From an uncultured Eubacterium sp. (GTDB lineage Bacteria > Bacillota > Clostridia > Lachnospirales > Lachnospiraceae), in assembly GCA_900547255.1 (NCBI GenBank), contig URGC01000067.1, positions 1 to 13,783 of the forward strand: a stretch of DNA of 13,783 nucleotides, written 5' to 3'. Each line of letters starts with the position of its first letter. Within the stretch, counting starts at the first letter, position 1. This document shows positions 6,880 to 13,409 of this stretch, one piece after another. Below the pieces are notes generated by a model. It had not been told where the DNA came from. It searched no databases and was given only the letters and a program-made list of their open reading frames with translations. Both the position numbers and the translations under genes were made by a program.

Positions 6880-7185
6880 ATGAGATTAATAAGTCAGGAT
6901 CGAGATACAGACATAGAATATGATGGAAATATAGTGACAATTAGAAAAGAAAGAAGAGAAGGGCAGTATACGGATGAAAAATGTTATTGTATTCGGATAT
7001 TCAGTGCTGAGGGAAGAATGTTAGCTGATATGGCAACGTATTCAACAGAAGAGATAGCTGAAAAGGTTATGTCAATGCTTAGAAAGGCAAATGAGGATAA
7101 ATATGTGTTAACGCTAGGGCGTTCTGAAATAGCTGCCATAAGCAATAAATATTTTGTATTTCCAAAGGAGAGTGAAGTGGAATGA
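6880..7185 (+). CDS. Small conserved phage protein (MRLISQD type)
   Basis: 101 aa, ATG at 6880 after AGGTGA. It opens MRLISQDRDTDIEYDGNIVTIRK, has beta-strand-like stretches in the middle (CYCIRIFSAEGRML), and a helix YSTEEIAEKVMSMLRKA. This 'MRLIS-D ... YSTEE-A-K-M-ML' layout is common in Firmicute phages among the small genes after replication proteins. There is no membrane segment or metal motif. No function is known to me. The stop overlaps the next start by 4 nt. Confidence 0.7.
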   Translation: MRLISQDRDTDIEYDGNIVTIRKERREGQYTDEKCYCIRIFSAEGRMLADMATYSTEEIAEKVMSMLRKANEDKYVLTLGRSEIAAISNKYFVFPKESEVE

Positions 7186-7427
7186 ACCATAGACAGTGGA
7201 AAAAAGCGTACAAGAAAAGATATGGACATAATCCATCAACAATGGAAGACAGGAGCAGGGCATCTAAGGAACTTGCTAAAACTGCATCAATGGTAATCGA
7301 GGTATTACCTAAGGTTGTTAAATCAGTTATTAATATAATTGCAGACATATTTGATGAAACTGGAAAGTGCTTTATAAGCATAGCTGCTAATATGAGAGAG
7401 GAGAACGACGATGGAGCAGACAGTTAA
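7182..7427 (+). CDS. Small phage protein with basic N-terminus
   Basis: 81 aa. The start (MNHRQWKKAYKKRYGHNP) is strongly basic and aromatic, followed by an amphipathic to hydrophobic segment (SMVIEVLPKVVKSVINIIADIF, about residues 36-57) that could be a membrane-associating helix, then an acidic end. It overlaps the upstream gene by 4 nt and the following gene by 17 nt, so it sits in a tightly coupled cluster. I recognise the NHRQWKKAYKKRYG-type opening from other phage genomes but know no function. Confidence 0.65.
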   Translation: MNHRQWKKAYKKRYGHNPSTMEDRSRASKELAKTASMVIEVLPKVVKSVINIIADIFDETGKCFISIAANMREENDDGADS

Positions 7428-7731
7428 TATTCTTGGCACCAGATACATAGTTGCTGCTGATAGCAGTAAAGTGGATAAGGGCAATGTCGGGCAGTGTGAG
7501 AATTATAATAAAGCTATATATGTCAAAGATAAGGATGATATATTAGACGAGGCTGCATCACCGGCTGAAAAGAGTGCAGCATTTAAAGAAGTTATGAGAC
7601 ATGAATTAGTACATGCATTTTTCAATGAAGCAGGATTGGACGAGTATCGTGGTGATGAATTGTTAGTGCAATGGTTAGCAAAGCAGTTTCCAAAGATGAT
7701 GGATGTAATGAGGGAAGTAGGTAGTATATGA
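7411..7731 (+). CDS. Small HExxH zinc-metalloprotease-like phage protein
   Basis: 106 aa, ATG at 7411 with GAGAGGAG about 8 nt upstream. The central helix reads VMRHELVHAFFNEAG, giving an HExxH motif (H64, E65, H68) typical of zincin peptidases. E83 in the following helix (GDELLVQWLAKQF) is a plausible third zinc ligand, as in the minimal ImmA/IrrE- or SprT-like folds. The N-terminal half has short beta strands (VNILGTRYIVAAD, KAIYVKDKDDI). It is far smaller than secreted proteases and has no signal peptide, so it would act in the cytoplasm. The target is unknown; cleavage of a repressor or host factor is speculation. Confidence 0.75.
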   Translation: MEQTVNILGTRYIVAADSSKVDKGNVGQCENYNKAIYVKDKDDILDEAASPAEKSAAFKEVMRHELVHAFFNEAGLDEYRGDELLVQWLAKQFPKMMDVMREVGSI

Positions 7732-7746
7732 GGTGGTGATTAGATA

Positions 7747-8040
7747 TTGTCGAGGGTTTATTGGTATGGTCAGGTAAAAGACATGTGCAAAAGATATCCG
7801 ATAGAGTGTAGCTGTGTGCAGGAATTGATGTATCAGTCGGCGATAGAACAGACGATAGAGGAGTTCAGGCAGCAGGACAATGGAGATACCAAGCTTAAAG
7901 TTATCAAGATGGTACTATTTGATAAGACTGATACAATTCTTGGGGCAGCAGTCAAGGTCAATTATGCAGTCGATTCCGTGTACCCATGGATAAGCGAATT
8001 TGTTAAAAAAGTCGGACAAAGGGCAGGATTCAATATATAG
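7747..8040 (+). CDS. Probable late-gene transcription regulator (ArpU/RinA-like, sigma region 4-like HTH)
   Basis: 97 aa, TTG start at 7747 after the strong site GAGGTGGTGAT (7730-7740). It opens SRVYWYGQVKDMCKRYP, then has a helix rich in Gln/Glu, then KVIKMVLFDKTDTILGAAVKVNYAVDSVYPWISEFVKKVGQRAGF. The last part looks like a region-4-type helix-turn-helix (GAAVKVNYAVDSVYPWISEF). Proteins of this size and style stand just before the terminase in many Gram-positive phages and switch on the late operon. This position is met exactly: the next gene is terS, across a terminator-bearing gap. The assignment is by layout and HTH appearance, so moderate. Confidence 0.6.
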   Translation: MSRVYWYGQVKDMCKRYPIECSCVQELMYQSAIEQTIEEFRQQDNGDTKLKVIKMVLFDKTDTILGAAVKVNYAVDSVYPWISEFVKKVGQRAGFNI

Positions 8041-8073
8041 TTCACGAAACAAGCGCATTTTAGAATGTAATAA

Positions 8074-8105
8074 TCAAGTTATCTAAGATACTGTGGATAA
8101 CTTGA
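8074..8105 (+). promoter_or_regulatory. Perfect 10-bp inverted repeat upstream of the terminator
   Basis: TCAAGTTATC (8074-8083) and GATAACTTGA (8096-8105) are exact reverse complements with a 12-nt spacer. It ends 3 nt before the terminator stem. It can be an operator for the late regulator encoded just upstream, or an RNA hairpin. The spacer plus 3' arm contain CTGTGGAT (8091-8098), which could pair with the left arm of the terminator in an alternative fold. Confidence 0.6.
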
Positions 8106-8108
8106 AGC

Positions 8109-8139
8109 ATCCCACAGTTAATAGCTGTGGGATTTTTTT
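8109..8139 (+). terminator. Intrinsic terminator between early genes and terminase
   Basis: ATCCCACAG (8109-8117) pairs with CTGTGGGAT (8125-8133) as a perfect 9-bp stem with a 7-nt loop, followed by a run of seven T (8133-8139). This is a textbook Rho-independent terminator for + strand transcription. It closes the early operon and separates it from terS, 41 nt downstream. No T-run lies on the other side, so it works in one direction only. Confidence 0.85.
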
Positions 8140-8151
8140 ATATTGAGGGAG

Positions 8152-8175
8152 ACCTCTATAAAGAAAATTAGAGGT
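8152..8175 (+). promoter_or_regulatory. Hairpin enclosing the terS ribosome binding site
   Basis: ACCTCTA (8152-8158) and TAGAGGT (8169-8175) form a perfect 7-bp stem with a 10-nt A-rich loop. The right arm contains the GAGGTG core of the terS Shine-Dalgarno (8171-8177); the ATG is at 8181. If folded in mRNA it would hide the site and lower TerS translation; it may also be a protein-binding palindrome. The structure is seen; the effect is inferred. Confidence 0.5.
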
Positions 8176-8180
8176 GGAAT

Positions 8181-8675
8181 ATGGCAAAAGGAAAGTATGA
8201 AGAGTGGCTAACTAAGGAAAAACTAACGCTTCTAGGTGGCTGGGCGCGTGATGGACTGACGGATGAGCAGATAGCCCATAATATGGGAATATCACGTAGT
8301 ACATTGAACGAATGGAAGAAAAAGTATTCGGACATTTCGGACACCTTAAAAAGGAACAAAGAAATTGTTGATATACAGGTGGAAAATGCGTTGCTCAGAA
8401 GGGCATTAGGATATAAGTACAAAGAAACGACTAAGGAGCGTTTGAATTCAGGATTTATGGCGATTACAAAGGAAGTTGTAAAAGAGGTTATTCCAGATAC
8501 AACCGCCCAGATATTCTGGCTTAAGAACCGACGACCTGATAAGTGGCGTGATAAACCTGTGGCAGTTAATGAGGAGGCTTATGAGGATGATGGATTATTA
8601 GCTGCATTAGATGCACAGATAGAAGATATGGAAGACGATAGCTGGATGCTGGAGGATGAGAATGAAGATAGCTGA
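8181..8675 (+). CDS. terS: Terminase small subunit
   Basis: 164 aa. TerS binds the phage packaging site and hands DNA to the large subunit. The N-terminal part has a helix-turn-helix (about residues 25-47: LTDEQIAHNMGISRSTLNEWKKKY), followed by a helical oligomerisation region (VDIQVENALLRRALGYKYKETT) and the motif AQIFWLKNRRPDKWRDK (109-125) seen in many Firmicute TerS proteins. The C-terminal 35 residues are very acidic, a usual TerL-contact tail. ATG 8181 follows GAGGTGG. The end overlaps terL by 14 nt. This is the first gene of the late operon, behind a terminator and an RBS hairpin. Confidence 0.9.
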   Translation: MAKGKYEEWLTKEKLTLLGGWARDGLTDEQIAHNMGISRSTLNEWKKKYSDISDTLKRNKEIVDIQVENALLRRALGYKYKETTKERLNSGFMAITKEVVKEVIPDTTAQIFWLKNRRPDKWRDKPVAVNEEAYEDDGLLAALDAQIEDMEDDSWMLEDENEDS

Positions 8676-9954
8676 ATTCAAGTGGGGAAAACTGTCAAAG
8701 AAACAGAAGATGGTCTTGACATGGTGGAGACCTAAGAGCAGATATGCAGGATATGAGGGCATTATAGCGGATGGTTCTATCCGTTCTGGCAAAAGTGTCA
8801 GCATGGGTTTTTCATTTGTCATGTGGGCTATGAGTACGTTTGACAGACAGAATTTTGGAATGTGCGGAAAGACCATTGAATCATTCAGAAGAAATGTTCT
8901 TGCAACATTAAAGAAACAGTTAAGAGCCAGAGGCTTCGTGGTGACAGAACGCAAGAGCGAGAACCTGATTGTAATATCCAAAGGCAGCAGAGCCAACATG
9001 TTTTACATATTTGGTGGTAAAGACGAGCGTTCGCAGGACTTGATACAGGGTATTACTCTTGCAGGGCTTTTCTGTGACGAGGTTGCCTTAATGCCAGAAT
9101 CATTTGTCAATCAGGCAACAGCCAGATGTTCTGTAGATGGTTCAAAATGGTGGTTTAACTGTAATCCGCAAGGACCACATCACTGGTTCAAGCAGAATTG
9201 GATTAATAAGTGCAGGGAAAAGAGATTAGTGTATCTGCATTTCACGATGGCGGATAACCTGACATTAAGCAAAGCTATTAAAATCAGGTATTCAAAGCAA
9301 TATGCCGGAGTGTTCTTCAAGCGGTACATATTAGGGCTGTGGGTAGTTGCGGAAGGCATTATATATGACATGTTTAGTAGAAAAAAGCATGTTATCAGAA
9401 TACCGCCAGAACAGCTTGAACAGGAATTTTACATATCAAGCGACTTCGGTATCCAAAACGCTAATGTGTGGCTTAAGTGGCACAGGATTAAAGATACGAA
9501 CAGATGGCACGAGGCAGCAGAGTCAGTATACTCGGGAAGAGATGAAAAGAGACAGAAGACAGTCAAGGAGCTTGCAGATGCCCTGGATGAGCTGTGTGGT
9601 AATAGAAAGCCTAAAGCAGTGATTATTGATCCATCGGCAGCAGCTATGAAAGCAGAGCTGAAAAGACGTGGCTACAAGGTATTGTCGGCGGACAATGATG
9701 TTGTGGATGGAATAAGTGATGTGCAGACTATGTTGTCAGAAGAAAGGCTGTCTATAGACCCATCATGCAATCATACAGCCGAAGAATATGAGTCATATGC
9801 ATGGGATTCAAAGGCAGCAGACAGAGGAGAGGATAAGCCAATAAAGTTATCAGACCATTGTATGGATGCAACGAGATATTTTGTAAGAACAATGAGGCTG
9901 GTTAAAAGAGATAAGACACAGGCACAGCAGGAAGATGGTTTATTTATGTTGTAG
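8662..9954 (+). CDS. terL: Terminase large subunit (packaging ATPase and nuclease)
   Basis: 430 aa from ATG 8662, which is 6 nt after GGAGG (8651-8655); the in-frame ATG at 8656 directly abuts that site and is rejected. It pumps DNA into the prohead and cuts concatemers. ATPase domain: Walker A-like GSIRSGKS (38-45), Walker B LAGLFCDE (133-140, catalytic E140) and coupling motif NCNPQG (166-171). Nuclease domain (RNase H fold): D261 in SSDFG, D323 in VIIDPSA, and D398/D402 in KLSDHCMDATRYF. The order and spacing are those of the Terminase_3/6C families of pac- or cos-type siphophages. All key residues are present. Confidence 0.95.
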   Translation: MKIAEFKWGKLSKKQKMVLTWWRPKSRYAGYEGIIADGSIRSGKSVSMGFSFVMWAMSTFDRQNFGMCGKTIESFRRNVLATLKKQLRARGFVVTERKSENLIVISKGSRANMFYIFGGKDERSQDLIQGITLAGLFCDEVALMPESFVNQATARCSVDGSKWWFNCNPQGPHHWFKQNWINKCREKRLVYLHFTMADNLTLSKAIKIRYSKQYAGVFFKRYILGLWVVAEGIIYDMFSRKKHVIRIPPEQLEQEFYISSDFGIQNANVWLKWHRIKDTNRWHEAAESVYSGRDEKRQKTVKELADALDELCGNRKPKAVIIDPSAAAMKAELKRRGYKVLSADNDVVDGISDVQTMLSEERLSIDPSCNHTAEEYESYAWDSKAADRGEDKPIKLSDHCMDATRYFVRTMRLVKRDKTQAQQEDGLFML

Positions 9955-9964
9955 GAGGTAGAGG

Positions 9965-11398
9965 ATGAAGACATATCAGGATTTATTAAATGCAGGACAG
10001 GATGACAGGAGTAAAGCTTTGTTCTGTAGAGAGGCAGTCAATGAATTTAAGGGCAGTAAGGAATATGATGAGGCTGTTGCCGGTGAAGCGTATTATAACA
10101 AGCATAATTTGACTATTGAGCGTTTCCAGAAGTTCTTGTACACAGTTACGGGCAGACAGATACCAGATCTTATATCAGCTAATTACAAGCTTAAAACAAC
10201 GTTTTTCAGAAGGTTTGTACAACAGCAGGTTCAGTATGTGCTTGGCAACGGAACAATTCTTCAGAACGCAAATAACAAGGATAAGCTGGGGAAAGACTTT
10301 GATTTTAAGCTGATTACAGCGGCAAAAAGGGCTATGGCAGGAGGCAGGGCATTTGGATTCTGGAATGTAGACCATCTTGAAGTGTTTGGGTTCGCTGACA
10401 CGCCAGCAGAACCGGGATTCTGTCCGCTGTATTCAGAAGAGAACAGCAAACTTATGGCAGGTGTGCGTTTTTGGCATAAGAAGGTCGGAAACGACATGCT
10501 CTACATGATGACTTTGTATGAAGAGGATGGATATACAGAGTACCGCCAGAAGGAGAACGGTGAGCCTGAGGTTGTACAGGCTAAAAGAGCATATAAGATT
10601 AACAGGATATCTACTAAAGCGGATGGGATTCTGGAAGAAATAGGCGAGAATTACACGAGTCTGCCTATTGTCTGCCTATATGCAAATGACAGTCACGAAA
10701 GTGAGCTTGTAGGACATAGAGAGGCTATTGACTGTTATGACCTTGTAAAGTCGGGATTTGCTAATAATATAGACGATTTAGATGGCTTTTTTTGGATAGT
10801 AGAAAACGCAGGTGGAATGGATGACACTGACCTTGCAAGATTTATCCAGAGGCTTAAGACAACTCATACTGCAAGCTTAGATAGTGAGGATGGAGTGACA
10901 GCGACAGCGCAGGAGGCAAATATACCTACAGAGGCAAGGAAGACTATGCTTGACCTTTTGAGAAGCGATTTGTATGAGGACTTCCAGTCGGTTGATATCA
11001 AGGCATTATCGGCAGCAGCCAAGACAACACAGGAGATAAAGGCGGCATTTCAGGCTATGGATAATAAGTGTGCTGACTTTGAGTATTTCATAATTGACTT
11101 TGTCCAGAAAATCCTAGAATTGGCACAGATTGATGATGAGCCAAGCTATGTGTGGAACAGGATGATTAATCAGACCGAACAGACACAGATGATATTGTCC
11201 GCCGCCAACTATCTGACAGATGACATGCTTATTAAAAAACTGCCATTTCTTACGCCAGAAGAGGCAGACGAGGTTATTAAGGGCAGAAAAGAGATGGAAG
11301 TAAGCCAGTTTGAAGATGATAATACGGATGAAGATTTACAGGATAGCACTGTGAATGTGCAGAATAACGATACAGAGCCGAAAGACAATAAGGAGTAA
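9965..11398 (+). CDS. Portal protein, SPP1 gp6 family
   Basis: 477 aa, close to the 500-residue norm for SPP1 gp6-type portals. The portal dodecamer sits at one capsid vertex and is the channel for DNA. Recognisable pieces are the N-terminal AYYNKHNLTIERF region, NYKLKTTFFRRFVQQQVQYVLGNGTIL (about 73-99), the central AFGFWNVDHLEVF and LPIVCLYANDSHESELVGHREAIDCYDLVKSGFANNIDDLDGFFWIV, and SLDSEDGVTATAQEANIPTEARKTMLDLLRSDLYEDFQSVD. The tail is acidic and Asn/Asp-rich. AGGAGG (9953-9958) overlaps the terL stop, 6 nt from the ATG. The order terS-terL-portal-gp7 is the standard SPP1-like head module. Confidence 0.93.
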   Translation: MKTYQDLLNAGQDDRSKALFCREAVNEFKGSKEYDEAVAGEAYYNKHNLTIERFQKFLYTVTGRQIPDLISANYKLKTTFFRRFVQQQVQYVLGNGTILQNANNKDKLGKDFDFKLITAAKRAMAGGRAFGFWNVDHLEVFGFADTPAEPGFCPLYSEENSKLMAGVRFWHKKVGNDMLYMMTLYEEDGYTEYRQKENGEPEVVQAKRAYKINRISTKADGILEEIGENYTSLPIVCLYANDSHESELVGHREAIDCYDLVKSGFANNIDDLDGFFWIVENAGGMDDTDLARFIQRLKTTHTASLDSEDGVTATAQEANIPTEARKTMLDLLRSDLYEDFQSVDIKALSAAAKTTQEIKAAFQAMDNKCADFEYFIIDFVQKILELAQIDDEPSYVWNRMINQTEQTQMILSAANYLTDDMLIKKLPFLTPEEADEVIKGRKEMEVSQFEDDNTDEDLQDSTVNVQNNDTEPKDNKE

Positions 11399-11403
11399 AT
11401 TGT

Positions 11404-13149
11404 ATGGGGTATGCAGAGGATAAGACAGAAGAGGAGCTTATAGGGCTTGAAAGGGCTATCACAAGAGAATACAGACAAGCTTATAAAAGTGTTCAGATGA
11501 AAGCGGCGAAGTATTTCGGAATATTCGAGGAACGTGATAAGAAGATGCGTGAAGCCTTAAAAGATGGTACATATCCTAAGCTGGAGGGTGCATCTGCATG
11601 GATGACACATGAAGAACATTATAAGCAGTGGAGACTTGCACAGATAGGACGTGGCAAGCGTTGGGAAGCTGTGCGTGATGACCTTGCAGACAGCATAACC
11701 AAAACTAATGAGATGGCTGCTAACATAGTTAATAGAAAGACTGCAGGTATATTCGGATTCAACCATAATTTCTCTGCATACGAGATAGAGAAGAAGGTCG
11801 GTAAGGGTGTGGCGTTTAATATATACAATGAGCATGCAGTCAAGGAGCTTCTGGAAGGTAAAAATCACACTGAGTTCAGAGTGTTGCGTGTGAACCGAAA
11901 GCGTGATTATGCATGGAATCAGCATAAGATCCAGGCAGCCCTTACAAGTGGAATATTGCAGGGGCAGAGCGTGCCAGAGCTTACGGATGCATTTCTTGGT
12001 GTTATGGGAAGTAATAGGAACGCTGCTATAAGAAATGCACGTACAGCAGTTACAAGCGCACAGAACGCAGGTGTGATTGAATCATGCAGAAAGCTTCAGG
12101 AGATGGGAATTGAGGTATTGCTGCAATGGCGTTCTGCTCATGATGGCAGGGTAAGAGACTCACATGCTAATCTTGATGGAGTAAGGATTAAGCCAGGCGA
12201 GACATTCCCGAATGGCTGCCGCTATCCAGGAGACCCACAAGGAAGAGGTAGTGAAGTCTATAATTGCCGATGTACGCTTATTAAAATACTGCCTAAGTAT
12301 AATGGGGACACTATAGAGAGTAAGAACACAGAAGCGGATTATAAGGCATGGCTGGAAGGGAAGAAAGCTGAATCTACGATAACACCACAACAGGAAGCTG
12401 TAAGCAAACAGATAGAGCTTTTGAAAAAATATGGTAATCTGTCTAATATTATGATAAATGGTACTACTGATGACATGGTCAAGTGGGCTGAATTACAAAA
12501 GTTATCAAATAAATCGGAGAAAGAATTATTATCTGAAATGTCAAAGAGTGCTGATAACTGGGAAACAGTTATGAATATGCAGTCAGAAACAACAATGAAT
12601 TCGTTCGCTAATCAATTGTTAGATGTAGCAACAGATGCAGAGTTAAGTGCTTTAAATCTTTGGAGTGGTGAAACTTATGCGAATATTAATCGTTACTTAA
12701 GATTTGGTATAAATGTTGATGATATTTCTAAGAATGCAGCAAAAAATATTGAATCTGTGCTAAATAAGATTACAACTACGGAAGAGATAATTGTACATAG
12801 GGGAACAGGCACGAAACATATTTTTGAAAAAATGAAAGGTGACTGGAAGAGTGACCCGATGGTTTTGGTCGGTCAGGAATTTTCGGATTCAGGATTCGTT
12901 GCGACATCACCATTAAAAGAAGGCGGTTTTAGTGGCATTGGACAAAGTCAGGCTGAATTGTTCATAAAAGTTCCAAAAGGCACGCATGGGGCATATATAG
13001 CACATGAAGCACACAATGAACTTGAAAAAGAATTTTTATTGCAAAAAGGATATTTATATCGGATAATTAAGGCAGAGTATAGGGATAACAAACTTTTTCC
13101 TGATGAAAAAGATTTGAAAGTATGGTGTGAGGTGGTATTGAATGAGTGA
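11404..13149 (+). CDS. Minor head protein (SPP1 gp7/Mu F family) fused to an ADP-ribosyltransferase domain
   Basis: 581 aa, about twice the usual 300 of SPP1 gp7. Residues about 100-300 are the Mu F domain: NAAIRNARTAVTSAQNAG (206-223), WRSAHDGRVRDSHANLDG (242-259), and FPNGCRYPGDPQG with EVYNCRC (268-290). Residues about 320-581 form a mono-ADP-ribosyltransferase of the R-S-E class: helix motif LNLWSGETYANINRYLR (417-433), NAD-binding arginine R466 (VHRGTG), the STS-like FSDSGFVATS (493-502), and the catalytic ExE as E541-K-E543 followed by FLL. The first Glu of ExE fits arginine-specific enzymes. The head domain would place the enzyme in the virion, as with T4 Alt, so it may enter the cell with DNA. 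Base composition turns AT-rich from about 12400. Confidence 0.9.
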   Translation: MGYAEDKTEEELIGLERAITREYRQAYKSVQMKAAKYFGIFEERDKKMREALKDGTYPKLEGASAWMTHEEHYKQWRLAQIGRGKRWEAVRDDLADSITKTNEMAANIVNRKTAGIFGFNHNFSAYEIEKKVGKGVAFNIYNEHAVKELLEGKNHTEFRVLRVNRKRDYAWNQHKIQAALTSGILQGQSVPELTDAFLGVMGSNRNAAIRNARTAVTSAQNAGVIESCRKLQEMGIEVLLQWRSAHDGRVRDSHANLDGVRIKPGETFPNGCRYPGDPQGRGSEVYNCRCTLIKILPKYNGDTIESKNTEADYKAWLEGKKAESTITPQQEAVSKQIELLKKYGNLSNIMINGTTDDMVKWAELQKLSNKSEKELLSEMSKSADNWETVMNMQSETTMNSFANQLLDVATDAELSALNLWSGETYANINRYLRFGINVDDISKNAAKNIESVLNKITTTEEIIVHRGTGTKHIFEKMKGDWKSDPMVLVGQEFSDSGFVATSPLKEGGFSGIGQSQAELFIKVPKGTHGAYIAHEAHNELEKEFLLQKGYLYRIIKAEYRDNKLFPDEKDLKVWCEVVLNE

Positions 13150-13393
13150 GTTTTCATGGAATAATATAAATATAAAATCAATTTGTGGAGAATGTCATTT
13201 TAAGGATAAAAATCCTGAATTGTGTCATGCTGTTGAACCACCAATGAAAAAGGAATTTATCCCTGACAATATTTCTTCATGCTCATTTATTCGTGAATCA
13301 CAATGGCAGCGTATGCCTAAAGAAAAACAAAATGAAATAAATGAATATGTAAAGATGAGAAGTAAGAAGTTTTATTCAATGGAGAATAAGTGA
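13142..13393 (+). CDS. Small Cys-rich protein coupled to the ART fusion gene
   Basis: 83 aa, ATG at 13142 overlapping the ART gene by 8 nt, so translated with it. Four cysteines and two histidines are grouped as C15-x2-C18-H19, C28-H29 and C47 (ICGECHF, ELCHAVEPP, SSCSF), suggesting a small zinc-binding fold. The C-terminal 35 residues are basic and helical (MPKEKQNEINEYVKMRSKKF). The sequence is very AT-rich (first 60 bases of row 13141: 14 G/C), like the ART domain and unlike the head genes. I do not recognise the family. Coupling and shared composition suggest co-inheritance with the ART domain as a partner, immunity protein or modulator; this is inference. Confidence 0.75.
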   Translation: MSEFSWNNINIKSICGECHFKDKNPELCHAVEPPMKKEFIPDNISSCSFIRESQWQRMPKEKQNEINEYVKMRSKKFYSMENK

Positions 13394-13409
13394 AAGGAAG
13401 GTGTACAGA

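Noticed and set aside
8041..8074. Sigma-A promoter upstream of the late genes
   Set aside because: TAGAAT at 8061-8066 is an acceptable -10, but no good -35 lies at 16-18 nt; TTCACG at 8041 is only 14 nt away. A regulator-dependent promoter remains possible but cannot be supported.
11557..11925. 122-aa open frame on the minus strand inside the minor head protein gene
   Set aside because: It lies fully opposite the strongly conserved gp7/Mu F coding region and its translation has no domain; it is a shadow frame.
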